Notes: generated by a model from the letters alone, not told the origin. A DNA stretch of 64,000 nt from an uncultured Collinsella sp. (GCA_902490325.1 CABUDJ010000001.1:7113-71112); one strand, 5' to 3'; positions 27,401 through 35,695 are shown, counted from the stretch's first letter. Made by a program: numbers and translations.

Positions 27401-27722
27401 CGTGCTGGAGCGCAAAAAGGAGATTGGCATCCTGCGCGCGATTGGCGCGTCGAAGCGTAACGTGGCAAACGTGTTCAACGCCGAGACCTTTATCGAGGGC
27501 CTCATTGCCGGCGTCTTTGCCATTGTCGTCGTGGTGCTCGTGAGTTTCCCGGTCAATGCCTGGGCACTTGCGGTCAAACAGGTTCCCAACCTGATGAGCC
27601 TGCCCGTGCAGGATGCGCTGGTACTCATTGCAATTTCGGTGCTGCTAACGGTCGTTGCCGGCCTGCTGCCTGCCCGCAGCGCATCCAAGAAGGACCCCGT
27701 CGAAGCCCTGCGCTCCGAATAA
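24468..27722 (+). CDS. MacB-like ABC exporter, ATPase fused to FtsX-type permease
   Basis: 1084 residues. N-terminal ATPase: Walker [10 protein letters not shown], signature [15 protein letters not shown], Walker [15 protein letters not shown]1 ([19 protein letters not shown]) lies near residue 275, followed by about 600 residues outside the membrane, then three C-terminal helices with the FtsX hallmark [18 protein letters not shown]. The outer domain includes a Leu/Asp-rich stretch of near-pentapeptide repeats ([16 protein letters not shown]) and long helical segments, both longer than in MacB. A homodimer would move peptides, lipoproteins or antimicrobials. GGGAGAGG nine bases upstream fixes ATG 24468. 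It stands alone, with a palindromic repeat immediately after its stop. Confidence 0.92.
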   Translation: MLELKDICKRYVTQSFTQVALDNVSLAFRDNEFVAILGPSGSGKTTMLNVIGGLDHFDSGDLLIDGISTKDFRDRDWDAYRNNRIGFVFQSYNLIPHQTILENVELALTLTGVGHAERRQRAREALEAVGLGEHVNKRPSQLSGGQMQRVAIARALINDPEIVLADEPTGALDSTTSVQVMDLLKEVARDRLVIMVTHNPELAYQYATRIVNLADGKITDDSDPFDAAGAARREAKPTRKTSMSFVTALGLSARNLMTKKGRTAMTAFAGSIGIIGIAAILALSNGVNNYIKKVEEDTLSSYPLTISKQDYDLSSMMGGQEAVDDGSPENVDSSDDSAGDKAQGNDKIPVVTAVKDMFASVKSNDMTSFKAWLDAGGDGIDKEVNAIQYGYGVSPVVYRAGKGDEKPVRLVPNAMTEAMSGGASSAATVSMESMGTSVFNEMIDDQSLLDSQYDVVAGHWPTSANEAVMVLSSRGTVGDYALYSIGALDINELNDLVNSAMTADGGVETPETGTEFTYDDALSTTFKVLSPADAYRKNEETGIWTDMSGDTDFMAAKVADGIDVHIVGVVRPNETANASALSPGIAYTHALTRQLMERAANSQIVQEQLAHPETDVFTGKTFDELQGEAKQGVDLGSMFSVDEAALKSAFSFDTSALSGVAGGMDLSGLDLSGLDIDLSGVGKDIDFSDIMAKAPTPDFSGIFDGLELTPEQMQQVGTLANQLFEGFLQSDQFKALSPDNLKDASKLAAAFSTYLENDATAQQILAQLKALGGDALAERLQQVMTDYVQKQLAPYLQRAMDQMMKTISEQIASTVSSQLKAGAAGLMDQMATQMSSSFANLASAMHVDASAFARAIHFNMDAEDLSSLMMSYAKASQLTYDNNLTTLGYADEADPISVKIFPRDFEAKERVLDHIDAYNKQVKAAGHDEQAISYTDYMGIIMGSVTDIVNTISLVLIAFVSISLVVSSIMIGIITYISVLERKKEIGILRAIGASKRNVANVFNAETFIEGLIAGVFAIVVVVLVSFPVNAWALAVKQVPNLMSLPVQDALVLIAISVLLTVVAGLLPARSASKKDPVEALRSE

Positions 27723-27754
27723 TGCGACAAAGGGACAGTCCCTTTGTCACATTG
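27723..27754. repeat. dispersed palindrome, AAAGGGACAGTCCCTTT family
   Basis: GACAAAGGGAC (27726-27736) and GTCCCTTTGTC (27738-27748) are perfect arms around one A, two bases after the ABC gene stop. Related cores occur at 33907, 34222, 46502 and 61173 in this window. Confidence 0.75.
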
Positions 27755-27844
27755 AGACCCTTGCGAAAACGGGGTCTAATTACCGTTCGGCAGGTTAAGA
27801 ACTCCCTCTCCCCGCTTAATGCTTGACGAAGAGTCCTCTGGTTT

Positions 27845-27866
27845 ATATACCTATCGGTAGGCATAT
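27845..27866 (+). promoter_or_regulatory. probable TetR operator before MFS gene 1
   Basis: CCTATCGGTAGG (27850-27861) is a near-perfect palindrome whose right half CGGTAGG is the same as in the strong site at 30023-30036. This suggests control by the TetR protein encoded at 29316-29894. Confidence 0.5.
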
Positions 27867-27897
27867 AGGATGTATTGCCGATAGAAATGGAGCAACC

Positions 27898-29178
27898 ATG
27901 ACTCTCACCACACCAGCCAAAAAAGATTGTCTCCGTGAAAGCGGCGCATTTGCTTGGGTCGTCGTTATTGCGCTCGGCTTAATGTCCGCCGGAACAACTG
28001 GCACATATAGCATTATTGCCGGCTCATTCGTTGCTCCAGTATGTGAAGATCTGGGCTTTGACTACACTTCTTTTTCTTTCTATTTCACCGCGATTCTTCT
28101 TGGCCTTGCGCTTGGGCTTCCGCTTTTGAGTCGCTTCATTCCAAAAGTAATCGGCAAACCATGGCATATTTGCATTGAACTCGTCCTTATTGCCGCCGGC
28201 GCCGCAATGGCGTTCTACACCGAGGTCTGGATGTTCACCGTCTCCGCCGCAGTGATCGGCATCTGCTTTTCGTTTACAACGGGCGTCTGCATGTCCGATG
28301 TCATTGACCAATGGTTCAGCAAATCGTCCGGTCTCGCCATCGGCCTCGCTTGGGGCGTTAATTCTCTCTGCACGCTGTTATTGAGTCCTGTCATTACGCT
28401 GGTCATCGAGCAGCAAGGCTGGCGTACGGGATACATCGTGCTTGCGGCCGTTTCTGCAGCTATGATTTTGCCTGCAAGCGCATTTATCATTCGCCTTAAC
28501 CCCTCTGATCGCAATATGCTTCCGTACGGAGAGACCGCCTCCGAAACCCATGAGAGCTGCAGCGCCGATGAGCAGGAAGATGTCCTTTCGGGCATGGCAC
28601 TCCGCGATGCCGCGAAAACGCCGTCTTTTATTCTCTGTGTCCTCTTGCTTTGCGTGGCGCAGCTCACCTGCTGCATGAACCAGCTGTTTCCAACCTATGC
28701 AAGCGAGGTCGGTTTCAATCCTATCGTAGGAAGCTTAATGGTCTCGGCAGCTTCACTCTCCGATATCTTCCTAAATCCCTTCGTGGGCAAAACATGCGAC
28801 AAGCTTGGCGCTATTAAAGCAACGGTCGCATGGACAGGTGTCAGCATTCTTTCATTCCTGCTTCTTATCATTGGCGGAAGCAATGAGACCGTTTCCATCA
28901 TTGCAGCTGGTGTAAACGATGTCATGTTCGCCATCGTTGGAACCGCAATGCCGATGCTTCTCCTCTCGCTCTTTGGATCACGCGATTTTGGAAGGATCTA
29001 TTCGATCGTTTGCTCAGCGGGCTATGTCGTCGGTGCTTTTGGAATGCCGGTCATGATGAAGGTTTACGGCATGGCAGGGTCATTCCAGGGAGTATTTATC
29101 TTCTGCATTGCCTGCAACCTTATGATTGCTGCGTTTGCTATCGTTTCCGGCTTTCTCAATAAGGCTGCTGAAAAGTAA
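27898..29178 (+). CDS. MFS transporter (paralogue 1)
   Basis: 426 residues with 12 predicted helices in two halves and a polar central loop (about residues 195-235). The start at 27898 has GGAG seven bases upstream. It is clearly paralogous to the MFS protein at 32557-33822: both share VIALGLMSAGTTG, IAGSFVAPVCE, LTCCMNQLFPTYASEVGF and FGSRDFGRI. It converges on TetR but has its own TetR-type site. A carrier for the substrate or product of the deiminase pathway is inferred; the more Ser/Thr-rich sequence of this copy suggests older divergence rather than recent duplication. Confidence 0.9.
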   Translation: MTLTTPAKKDCLRESGAFAWVVVIALGLMSAGTTGTYSIIAGSFVAPVCEDLGFDYTSFSFYFTAILLGLALGLPLLSRFIPKVIGKPWHICIELVLIAAGAAMAFYTEVWMFTVSAAVIGICFSFTTGVCMSDVIDQWFSKSSGLAIGLAWGVNSLCTLLLSPVITLVIEQQGWRTGYIVLAAVSAAMILPASAFIIRLNPSDRNMLPYGETASETHESCSADEQEDVLSGMALRDAAKTPSFILCVLLLCVAQLTCCMNQLFPTYASEVGFNPIVGSLMVSAASLSDIFLNPFVGKTCDKLGAIKATVAWTGVSILSFLLLIIGGSNETVSIIAAGVNDVMFAIVGTAMPMLLLSLFGSRDFGRIYSIVCSAGYVVGAFGMPVMMKVYGMAGSFQGVFIFCIACNLMIAAFAIVSGFLNKAAEK

Positions 29179-29212
29179 TAAGCGCCGATTGCACCGGCAT
29201 AGATTGCCACGC

Positions 29213-29260
29213 AACAGGGGTCGACTCCAAGCCAGATTGGAGTCGACCCCTGTTTTCGTT
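29213..29260. terminator. strong terminator between MFS 1 and TetR
   Basis: An 18-base-pair perfect stem (29213-29230 with 29237-29254, core GGGGTCGACTCCAA) has a six-base loop and is followed by TTTTCGTTTT. It serves the convergent MFS and tetR genes. Confidence 0.9.
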
Positions 29261-29315
29261 TTAAAGGTTGCCCGCAGGCACCATGGGCGCCAACATGCGC
29301 TTCAGCTTGGCTGGT

Positions 29316-29894
29316 CTATTTGAACATAAGCTCGACTATTCCCGCCCAAACCGCTTTCTCATCAATATCCTCACCTTGAGCGACCGTATTGCTTGCTCCC
29401 TCCAGAACGGTATAAAGAATTTGTACGTAGAGCATTACGTCGGCGCTATCGGAAAACGCGCCAATCTCTACACCATGAAGAAGGATGTCTTTAAGCGCAT
29501 CCATGGTTCGTTTGGTCGCCGTCGCTTGACGTTCCTGAACTGCAGGAATTCGATTTGCTTGAACGCTAACCTCGGCCAGCACGCGCCGGCGCTTTTCATC
29601 GCTTCGATAGCCACCTATAACTGAATTGCCGAGCTCGATAAGCGCGGCCTTGAACCCGTCCCTATCGACTATTAGCGAGTAGTCGCGCTGATAGTCAATG
29701 GTCGGAAACATGCTGTCCAAGAGCGTAGTGAAAATCTCCTCTTTTGAGGGAAAGTAGTAGTACACCGACGGCTTGGATATACCGACAAAGTCGCAAATCT
29801 TTCCGATAGACGCTTTGTCATAACCGACTTCTGCCACAAGATCGTACATTGCGTCCAATATTTTTTTTCTTGTGCTCACGCTGCATTTCTCCAT
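29316..29894 (-). CDS. TetR-family regulator
   Basis: 192 residues. N-terminal TetR helix-turn-helix: KILDAMYDLVAEVGYDKASI then GKICDFVGISKPSVYYYFPS KEE. The rest is helical ligand-binding domain. It is divergent from the deiminase operon and convergent with MFS 1, and TetR-style palindromes lie before both. A repressor released by the guanidino or ureido compound handled by the island is the simplest reading. ATG 29894 follows GGAAGTGA; a GTG at 29879 with GGAG upstream is an equally good start. Confidence 0.9.
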   Translation of the reverse strand: MEKCSVSTRKKILDAMYDLVAEVGYDKASIGKICDFVGISKPSVYYYFPSKEEIFTTLLDSMFPTIDYQRDYSLIVDRDGFKAALIELGNSVIGGYRSDEKRRRVLAEVSVQANRIPAVQERQATATKRTMDALKDILLHGVEIGAFSDSADVMLYVQILYTVLEGASNTVAQGEDIDEKAVWAGIVELMFK

Positions 29895-29971
29895 TGCAAA
29901 TCACTTCCGCACTACCAACATTATTAAGGATGGCAACGGAACATCAATTCGTGTCCAAACATGACCACTAT

Positions 29972-30040
29972 ATACGGCGAACGGTATGTATCAGTAGGCG
30001 AGCGGCAATTATTCAAAACTATCTACCGAACGGTAGGTAT
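29972..30040 (+). promoter_or_regulatory. TetR operators before the deiminase operon
   Basis: The strong palindrome CTACCGAACGGTAG (30023-30036) lies within TATCTACCGAACGGTAGGTA. A weaker copy (TATACGGCGAACGGTATGTA) spans 29971-29990. A TATAGT hexamer (30038-30043) overlaps the edge of the strong site, so bound repressor should block the promoter. Confidence 0.65.
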
Positions 30041-30118
30041 AGTAGTACTATAGCAGGTGAAACCCCGCTATTGTCGCGGCCGGACAGCATCGCGGGAAAC
30101 CCGACGGAAGGACCAACC

Positions 30119-31357
30119 ATGTACGAGAACTATCGTATGCCGGGCGAGTTCGAGAAGCGCTCCAACGTCTATGTGACATGGCTTCCCGATTACATCCGTG
30201 CAGAGGGCTACGATAACCGCCAGCCCTGCGTTGACGTGATCAAGGCTCTGCTCGAGTATGGCGACGTTACGGTCAACCTCAATTGCGGCACCCCCGGCTC
30301 CTATGAGGAGGCTTGCTCGCGCCTGAAGGAGGAGGGGGTTGATCTCGATCGCATCGAGATCACGCAGTTCGAAGACTCCAACTTCTATGTCCGCGACAAC
30401 GGTCCCAGCATCATGGTCGACGACAAGGGCCATTCTTATATGGTCAACCCCGCTTGGACCTATTACGGCGTGTGGGACAAGAACTCCCCGGAGTGCCAGT
30501 CCGCACGTAAGGCAGCCGTTCACATGGCGGTTGCGCTCGGTTGCTTCGATATCGTCAATTCCGAAATGGTTTCGGAGGGCGGCGACCGCGAGTTTGACGG
30601 TCACGGCACTCTGATCGCCATCGAGGACACGGAATGCCGCAAGCGTAATCCCGAGTTCACGAAAGAGGAAATAGAGGCCGAGTATAAGCGCATCTACAAC
30701 CTCAACAAGGTTATCTGGCTTCCGCAGCCTATGCTCGAGGACGACGACTATCGACTGGGCATCCTCGACGAGAAGGAAGACGGAACTCCCGTCTTTGGCA
30801 TGAGCTTTGCAGCTCACATTGATGAGATGTGTCGCTTTATCACTCCGAACAAGATTCTTCTTGCCGAGGTGTCCGATGAAGAGGCAGCCTCGAGCAAGGC
30901 TGGAGCAGAGTCTCGTCGCCGCATTGAGGCAGCCTACGAGATCCTGAGCAACGAAACGGACTGGGAGGGCAAGCCCTTCGAGATCGTTCGTATGCCCACC
31001 GCCGAGCCTATTGAAGTCGTTATCGCCCCTGGCGATGAAGATTACGAGCTCTATAAGGGCTTCATCGACGAAATGGGCGGCAAGTTTATGGATGGCACCC
31101 CCTGGCCCGAGGGCCCCGTCCACTTCTACGCCGCAGCGAGCTACTGCAACTTCCTGATTTGCAACGGCGTCGTTCTTGGCCAGCGTTATTACCACGAGGG
31201 CATGAGCGAGGTCGTGAAAGAGAAGGATGAGCAGGCCAAGGCAGTTCTTGAGAGCTGCTTCCCCGATCGCAAGGTCATCATGATTGATTCCCTCGCGCTT
31301 AACCTGTCCGGCGGCGGCGTGCACTGCTGGACTAAGGACGTGGCGGCCAGTCGTTAG
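30119..31357 (+). CDS. agmatine deiminase superfamily enzyme, divergent
   Basis: 412 residues with the guanidine-modifying (PAD-type) core: FYVRDNGPSIM (canonical W-x-RD-x-GP), EGGDREFDGHG, the His in AAHIDEMCRF and the catalytic Cys in SGGGVHCWTKD at the C-terminus. True agmatine deiminases are about 360 residues and end GGGNIHC; the extra length (insert near residues 180-235) and changed flanks mean the substrate may be agmatine or another guanidino compound. The reaction gives a ureido product and ammonia. GGAAGGACCAACC precedes the ATG. First gene of an operon with a transcarbamylase and an MFS carrier, under TetR control. Confidence 0.85.
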   Translation: MYENYRMPGEFEKRSNVYVTWLPDYIRAEGYDNRQPCVDVIKALLEYGDVTVNLNCGTPGSYEEACSRLKEEGVDLDRIEITQFEDSNFYVRDNGPSIMVDDKGHSYMVNPAWTYYGVWDKNSPECQSARKAAVHMAVALGCFDIVNSEMVSEGGDREFDGHGTLIAIEDTECRKRNPEFTKEEIEAEYKRIYNLNKVIWLPQPMLEDDDYRLGILDEKEDGTPVFGMSFAAHIDEMCRFITPNKILLAEVSDEEAASSKAGAESRRRIEAAYEILSNETDWEGKPFEIVRMPTAEPIEVVIAPGDEDYELYKGFIDEMGGKFMDGTPWPEGPVHFYAAASYCNFLICNGVVLGQRYYHEGMSEVVKEKDEQAKAVLESCFPDRKVIMIDSLALNLSGGGVHCWTKDVAASR

Positions 31358-31404
31358 TGAGCCTTAGAGCCTGCGCTCTTTGGCTTAGGCGCCACATGTA
31401 CCGC

Positions 31405-31436
31405 TCCCCGAGGGATATCCGTGTTTTCCTCGGGGA
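31405..31436 (+). terminator. hairpin between deiminase and transcarbamylase
   Basis: TCCCCGAGG (31405-31413) pairs with CCTCGGGGA (31428-31436), with no T-tract after it. It may attenuate or stabilise the operon mRNA rather than end it. Confidence 0.5.
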
Positions 31437-31480
31437 CACATTCAACAATAATTTTGATAATAATTCGAAAGGAAATAGGC

Positions 31481-32545
31481 ATGAACAACAGCCTCCGCGG
31501 TCGCGACTACATCAACATCCATGATCTCTCCTCCGAGGATTTCCGCTATCTCATCGATCTTGCCTGGAACCTTAAGGCTCAGAAGAAGTCTGGTGTCGAC
31601 CAGCGCTACTTCCCCGGCAAAAACGTCCTCGCCAACTTTGAGTGGGGCTCGACCCGTACTCGTTGCGCATTCGAGACCTCCTGCAACGATTTGGGCATGG
31701 GCTTCACTTATCTGACCAACTCCCACATGGGTGACTGCGAGACCGTCAAGGACGCCATGCGCGTCTTTAACGGCATGTATGATCTCATCGTCTATCGCGC
31801 ACAGAAGGACGAGCAGTTCCTCTATGACGTCGCCGACCTGGTTGACATCCCGGTCATCAATGCCCTTACTCTCGGCGATCACCCGACTCAGATGCTCGCT
31901 GACGCTCTTACGATGGAAGAGCAATGGGGCGGTTTGCGTACGAGCCGCGGCAAGAAGATGGCTTTCGTTGGCAACTGCGCCGGCGCCCCGGTGTGGTATG
32001 GCCGTCTGTGCGCTATGCTCGACATGGACTTCCTCGCCATCGGCCCCGACGACCTCCGTCATCAGATGTGCAAGGAAATGATCGAAGAGGTGGAGGCCTG
32101 CTACGCCAAGTACGCTCCCAATAGGACCTTTACCATCACCTCTGACCTCGATGCCCTGGATGGCGTTGACGTTATCGTTACCGAGGAGTGGCGCTACATC
32201 AACCCCGAGTGCGGCGAAGAGGTTCTGGATCCCGACGACTACAACTCCTGGCTGGGCGATGCCGAGTCTTTGTACCCCTATCGCGTCACCAGCGAGCTGT
32301 GCAAGCGCACCAACAATCCCGACATCTTCTGCATGCATGAGCTTCCCTCTGTCCATAACGCAGATCACCGTGTCGGCAAAATGCTCCTCGACCAGTGCAA
32401 GAACGACCTCCATCGCGAAATCATCACCGAGGGCTTTGAGATTGCCGACGAGTGCTTTGAGGCCAACGCTTCGGTCATCTTCCGTGAGGCAGAGAACCGT
32501 CAGCACACCATCAAGGCCGTTATGTGTGCCCTTCTGGGTCTCTAG
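31481..32545 (+). CDS. ornithine/putrescine transcarbamylase-fold enzyme, substrate unknown
   Basis: 354 residues. The carbamoyl-phosphate site is intact: WGSTRTRCAFETS (SxRTR) and GDHPTQMLADALTMEE (HPTQ). The second-substrate side is not: the HCLP motif of ornithine and putrescine transcarbamylases is MHELPSVHN here, Cys replaced by Glu, and the SMG loop region reads TEEWRYINPECGEE. It should still transfer or phosphorolyse a carbamoyl group, producing carbamoyl phosphate from the ureido compound made by the deiminase. AAAGGAAATAGGC precedes the start. No carbamate kinase is in the window, so ATP recovery would depend on a gene elsewhere. Confidence 0.85.
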   Translation: MNNSLRGRDYINIHDLSSEDFRYLIDLAWNLKAQKKSGVDQRYFPGKNVLANFEWGSTRTRCAFETSCNDLGMGFTYLTNSHMGDCETVKDAMRVFNGMYDLIVYRAQKDEQFLYDVADLVDIPVINALTLGDHPTQMLADALTMEEQWGGLRTSRGKKMAFVGNCAGAPVWYGRLCAMLDMDFLAIGPDDLRHQMCKEMIEEVEACYAKYAPNRTFTITSDLDALDGVDVIVTEEWRYINPECGEEVLDPDDYNSWLGDAESLYPYRVTSELCKRTNNPDIFCMHELPSVHNADHRVGKMLLDQCKNDLHREIITEGFEIADECFEANASVIFREAENRQHTIKAVMCALLGL

Positions 32546-32556
32546 GAGCTGTATCA

Positions 32557-33822
32557 ATGGAAAATGCAAAGTTAAAGAGCAGCAAGGTTTACGCATGGGT
32601 TCTCGTAATCGCGCTCGGCCTTATGTCTGCCGGCACGACCGGATCCTATAGCGTCATCGCGGGCTCCTTCGTCGCACCCGTGTGCGAGGAGTTCGGGTTT
32701 GACTATTCCATCTTCTCGTATTACTTCACCGCAACGCTCATTGGTCTTGCGGCAGCTCTTCCGTTTGTCGGAAAACTCATTCCCAAGGTCGTTGGCAAGG
32801 TTTGGCTCCCCGTTGTCGAGCTTATTTTGCTTGCTGCCGGCGCAGGCATGGCCTTCTACACCGAAGTCTGGATGTTCATCGCCGCTGGCGCCCTGATTGG
32901 CGTTTGCTTCGCCTTCACCACCGGCGTCGCCATGTCCGACGTTATTGACCAGTGGTTCAAAAAATCTGGTGGCCTGGCAATCGGTCTCGCTTGGGCAGTG
33001 AACTCGATTTACATGCTCATCATGAGCCCCGTCATCACCTCTGTCATCGAGGCCGCTGGCTGGAGGACTGGCTATCTGGTGCTCGCTGGCGTCTCCGCCG
33101 TGCTCATTCTCCCCGCTTCCGTCCTGATTATTCGCTATAAGCCTCAGGACAAGGGCATGCTGCCCTATGGCTACGTCGAGGGCGAGACGGTCACCGAGAC
33201 CGAGGAGACGACCGAGGATAGCACGCGTGGCGTTAGCTATGCGCGCGCCATTAAGTCGCCTGCCTTCTTCTTCTGCATCGGCTTCCTCTGTCTCGTTCAG
33301 CTCACTTGCTGCATGAACCAGCTCTTCCCGACGTATGCTTCCGAGGTTGGTTTTAGCCCCATGGTGGGCGGCTTCATGGTATCCGCTGCATCGCTCTTCG
33401 ATCTGTTCCTCAATCCGATCGTCGGCACCACTTGCGATAGGTTCGGCAGCACGAAGGCCATTCTGGGCTGGCTCGCTGTCTCCATCCTCTCCTTTGTCAT
33501 GCTCATGATGAGCAGCGGCAACTCGACGCTCAGCATCCTCGCAGCAGGCGTGAACGACGTAATGTACGTCATCGCTGGCACTGCCCTGACCGTTTTGGTT
33601 ATGGATGTCTTTGGCTCCCGCGATTTCGGTCGCATCTTCGCGCTGATCTGCTCCGTGGGCTATATCGTCGGCGCCTTTGGCATGCCCGTTATGATGAAGG
33701 TCTATGAGCTTGTCGGCTCCTTCCAGGGCGTCTTCATCTTCTGCATCGCATGCAACGTTATTATCGGCCTGTTCTTGCTGCTGGCAAAAAAGACTGGTAA
33801 GAACCTCTCCTGGGACGAATAG
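32557..33822 (+). CDS. MFS transporter (paralogue 2)
   Basis: 421 residues, 12 predicted helices, central loop rich in Glu/Thr (GETVTETEETTEDST). The ribosome site TAGGAG overlaps the transcarbamylase stop, so it is the third gene of the deiminase operon and translationally linked. It shares long blocks with paralogue 1. As agmatine pathways usually use an amino-acid/polyamine antiporter, an MFS carrier here argues for a different or additional substrate. Confidence 0.9.
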   Translation: MENAKLKSSKVYAWVLVIALGLMSAGTTGSYSVIAGSFVAPVCEEFGFDYSIFSYYFTATLIGLAAALPFVGKLIPKVVGKVWLPVVELILLAAGAGMAFYTEVWMFIAAGALIGVCFAFTTGVAMSDVIDQWFKKSGGLAIGLAWAVNSIYMLIMSPVITSVIEAAGWRTGYLVLAGVSAVLILPASVLIIRYKPQDKGMLPYGYVEGETVTETEETTEDSTRGVSYARAIKSPAFFFCIGFLCLVQLTCCMNQLFPTYASEVGFSPMVGGFMVSAASLFDLFLNPIVGTTCDRFGSTKAILGWLAVSILSFVMLMMSSGNSTLSILAAGVNDVMYVIAGTALTVLVMDVFGSRDFGRIFALICSVGYIVGAFGMPVMMKVYELVGSFQGVFIFCIACNVIIGLFLLLAKKTGKNLSWDE

Positions 33823-33872
33823 TTCGATTCGTCTTAGACATACGCTGTAGGGCTTAACCTGCAGCCGCTTTG

Positions 33873-33901
33873 GGGCATCGACTAACATCGGTGCCCTTTT
33901 T
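33873..33901 (+). terminator. terminator of the deiminase operon
   Basis: GGGCATCGA (33873-33881) pairs with TCGGTGCCC (33888-33896) including one G-T pair, followed by TTTTT. Confidence 0.85.
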
Positions 33902-33906
33902 CATCG

Positions 33907-33939
33907 AATGTGACAAAGGAGCAGCCACTTTGTCACATT
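33907..33939. repeat. dispersed palindrome related to GTGACAAAGG
   Basis: AATGTGACAAAG (33907-33918) and CTTTGTCACATT (33928-33939) are perfect 12-base arms. The sequence matches the outer part of the element at 27723-27754 and the one at 34222. Confidence 0.75.
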
Positions 33940-33954
33940 GAGTGGCATGTAAAT

Positions 33955-34137
33955 CGAGGTCTAATACTTTTCCGAGAAGTGAACGGCCATACTTGGACCT
34001 CCGAAGCATCGACATTTTTAGACGTCAAACCCGCAGGATTTGGCTGGCAAAACCGCAGGAAATTGCATCTCGAAAGTGCCGATGCTTCGGGGGCCCGTTT
34101 TCACTCGTTCACTTCTCGGGAAAAGTATTAAACCTCG
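33955..34137. mobile_element. 183-bp inverted-repeat element (MITE-like)
   Basis: The left end CGAGGTCTAATACTTTTCC then GAGAAGTGAACG recurs inverted at the right end (CGTTCACTTCTCGG, GAAAAGTATT, AAACCTCG). The arms match for about 32 bases with two differences and resume near 34001-34017 and 34074-34092 (CCGAAGCATCG). No transposase is encoded. Inside, CCGCAGGA occurs twice. It lies between two copies of the GACAAAGG palindrome. A non-autonomous element or a large folded RNA are both possible. Confidence 0.65.
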
Positions 34138-34221
34138 TTGTATGGGGTGCGGCTGGAGGGTGGTCATCGTTCAGTAGCTACCTCTTCCTTGTGAATCGCC
34201 TGAAGCGCAAGGCATAATGCA

Positions 34222-34250
34222 TGTGACAAAGGGACGGCCCCTTTGTTGTG
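34222..34250. repeat. dispersed palindrome, third copy
   Basis: ACAAAGGG (34227-34234 region) and CCCTTTGT are inverted arms around ACGGC, preceded by TGTG and followed by TGTG. It lies in the leader of the Dus gene, 20 bases before its start. Confidence 0.65.
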
Positions 34251-34270
34251 TTGATATGAGAGAAGAGTAG

Positions 34271-35224
34271 ATGATCCTTTCGCTGGCCCCTATGGAGGGG
34301 ATTACCGGGCATGTGTTCCGTCGCGTGCATGCGGAGTGCTTCGGTGCGCTCGATTGCTATTACACGCCGTTTTTGCCGCCACCGCGGGTGGGAAACCGCT
34401 TTGGCGGCAAGGCGTTCAAGGAAGTCGATCCAGCTAACAACCAAGGGCTAAATGTCGTCCCCCAGCTTATGTCCAAGAATGCGGACGAGTTTGTGTGGGC
34501 GGCGCAGGTGCTCGCCGACATGGGCTATCGCGAAGTCAACCTTAACCTGGGTTGTCCCTCGGGGACGGTTGTCGCCAAGGGCAAGGGCTCGGGTTTCTTG
34601 CGCAATCTCGACGAGCTCGAGGCGTTCTTAAGCGATGTGTGCGAGCGGTCGCCGTTGCCGGTGTCGGTAAAGACCAGGCTGGGGCTGGAGAATGACGACG
34701 AATACGAGCGCGTGCTCGATCTGTATTGCCGCATGCCGTTGGCAGAGCTGATCGTGCATCCGCGCGTACAGAAGGACCGCTATACGGGCTTGCCGCGCAA
34801 AGAGTTTTATGGCGAGACGCTGGAGCGTGCGCCGTTCCCCGTGGCCTATAACGGTGACATTTTTGATCTTGAGGATATGGACGCGCTGGTGGAGGCCTAT
34901 CCCGGCACGCGCCATGTGATGTTGGGGCGTGGCCTGCTCGCGAACCCCGCTCTGGCTCGCATGGTCAAGGGCGGCCCTGCTGCAACGGCTGCTGAGCTGC
35001 AGCGCTTCCACGACACGCTGTTTGCGGCATATGCAGAAGAGATTGGCGGCAATGCGGTCTTCCGCATGAAGGAGTGGTGGTTCTACGCCAAGTGCGCTTT
35101 CGCTGATCCCGCTACCGTCCACAAGATCGTACGCAAGACCAAAAAGGTCGACGAATACCGCGCTGCCGTCGAGCGCGTCTTTCGTGAACAGCCGCTTGCA
35201 CCCACAGCTCGCTTCCACGGCTAA
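34271..35224 (+). CDS. tRNA-dihydrouridine synthase family protein
   Basis: 317 residues. APMEGITGHVFRR begins the FMN-binding barrel, and the catalytic Cys is in VNLNLGCPSGTVVAKGKGSG. VKTRLGLEN and VHPRVQKDRYTG are further Dus signatures. The enzyme reduces uridine in tRNA with NADPH via FMN. Its sequence deviates from DusA/B/C, as in the short Dus of Gram-positives. AGAGAAGAGTAG precedes ATG 34271. Confidence 0.9.
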   Translation: MILSLAPMEGITGHVFRRVHAECFGALDCYYTPFLPPPRVGNRFGGKAFKEVDPANNQGLNVVPQLMSKNADEFVWAAQVLADMGYREVNLNLGCPSGTVVAKGKGSGFLRNLDELEAFLSDVCERSPLPVSVKTRLGLENDDEYERVLDLYCRMPLAELIVHPRVQKDRYTGLPRKEFYGETLERAPFPVAYNGDIFDLEDMDALVEAYPGTRHVMLGRGLLANPALARMVKGGPAATAAELQRFHDTLFAAYAEEIGGNAVFRMKEWWFYAKCAFADPATVHKIVRKTKKVDEYRAAVERVFREQPLAPTARFHG

Positions 35225-35226
35225 CT

Positions 35227-35280
35227 AGTCATCGGGGGCGTTCTTTAACGACTGGTCATTTAAGGACGTCCCCAACGACT
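35227..35280. repeat. imperfect inverted repeat after the Dus gene
   Basis: AGTCATCGGGGGCGTTCTTT and AAGGACGTCCCCAACGACT are imperfect inverted arms. It starts three bases after the stop and may serve as terminator; the CGTCCCC core resembles other GGGAC palindromes here. Confidence 0.55.
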
Positions 35281-35290
35281 ATGTAGCAAA

Positions 35291-35353
35291 AACATGTACA
35301 CCAGCATCCAAAGATGTCGAAAAATGTCGACTTTGGATGCTGGTGTACATGTT
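35291..35353. repeat. 63-bp hairpin repeat, copy 1 (23-bp perfect arms)
   Basis: AACATGTACACCAGCATCC-AAAG (35291-35313) pairs perfectly with its inverted copy at 35331-35353. The loop carries TGTCGA twice (35315-35320 and 35325-35330). Copy 2 is at 36374-36428, with identical loop. Confidence 0.8.
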
Positions 35354-35375
35354 TGGGTCCGACGGGGGAGCGGGC

Positions 35376-35642
35376 CTAGGCAATCAGTGCATCAAGTGTA
35401 ATGAGCTCTCTGAGCCGCTCCGTGCGTGTTTGCCCATGGCGTTTGGCTTTTTCGTCAAACGCCTCAAGAATCGATTCGCCCACACGTGCTGATATAACGA
35501 CGCTCGGCTCATCGGAGATTGGTGGCCTTCCCAACTTGATGGTGTGACCTTTCGGCCACTCATCTTTTTCGTAGGCTTCCGCGGCTTTCTTCAACTCTCC
35601 GGGAGCAAACCCCATCATCTTTTCGAGCTGCTTAGCATCCAT
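35376..35642 (-). CDS. ribbon-helix-helix antitoxin-like DNA-binding protein
   Basis: 88 residues. The C-terminal half (PSVVISARVGESILEAFDE, then RHGQTRTERLRELI) has the beta-strand plus two-helix pattern of RHH/CopG proteins; the first half is basic and helical. ATG 35642 follows AGGAGG closely. The double palindrome upstream suggests it represses itself, as antitoxins do. No toxin gene adjoins it in this window: the downstream side holds only a hairpin repeat and the Dus gene. It may be an orphan antitoxin or a plain RHH regulator. Confidence 0.75.
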   Translation of the reverse strand: MDAKQLEKMMGFAPGELKKAAEAYEKDEWPKGHTIKLGRPPISDEPSVVISARVGESILEAFDEKAKRHGQTRTERLRELITLDALIA

Positions 35643-35695
35643 GGCGCCTCCTATCGATCGACATAATGTCGAGCGCCGGTTCTCGGATTCTCTTT

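Noticed and set aside
32572..33888. 438-residue open frame on the minus strand
   Set aside because: Mirror of MFS gene 2, rich in His/Asp/Glu as expected for antisense of membrane helices.
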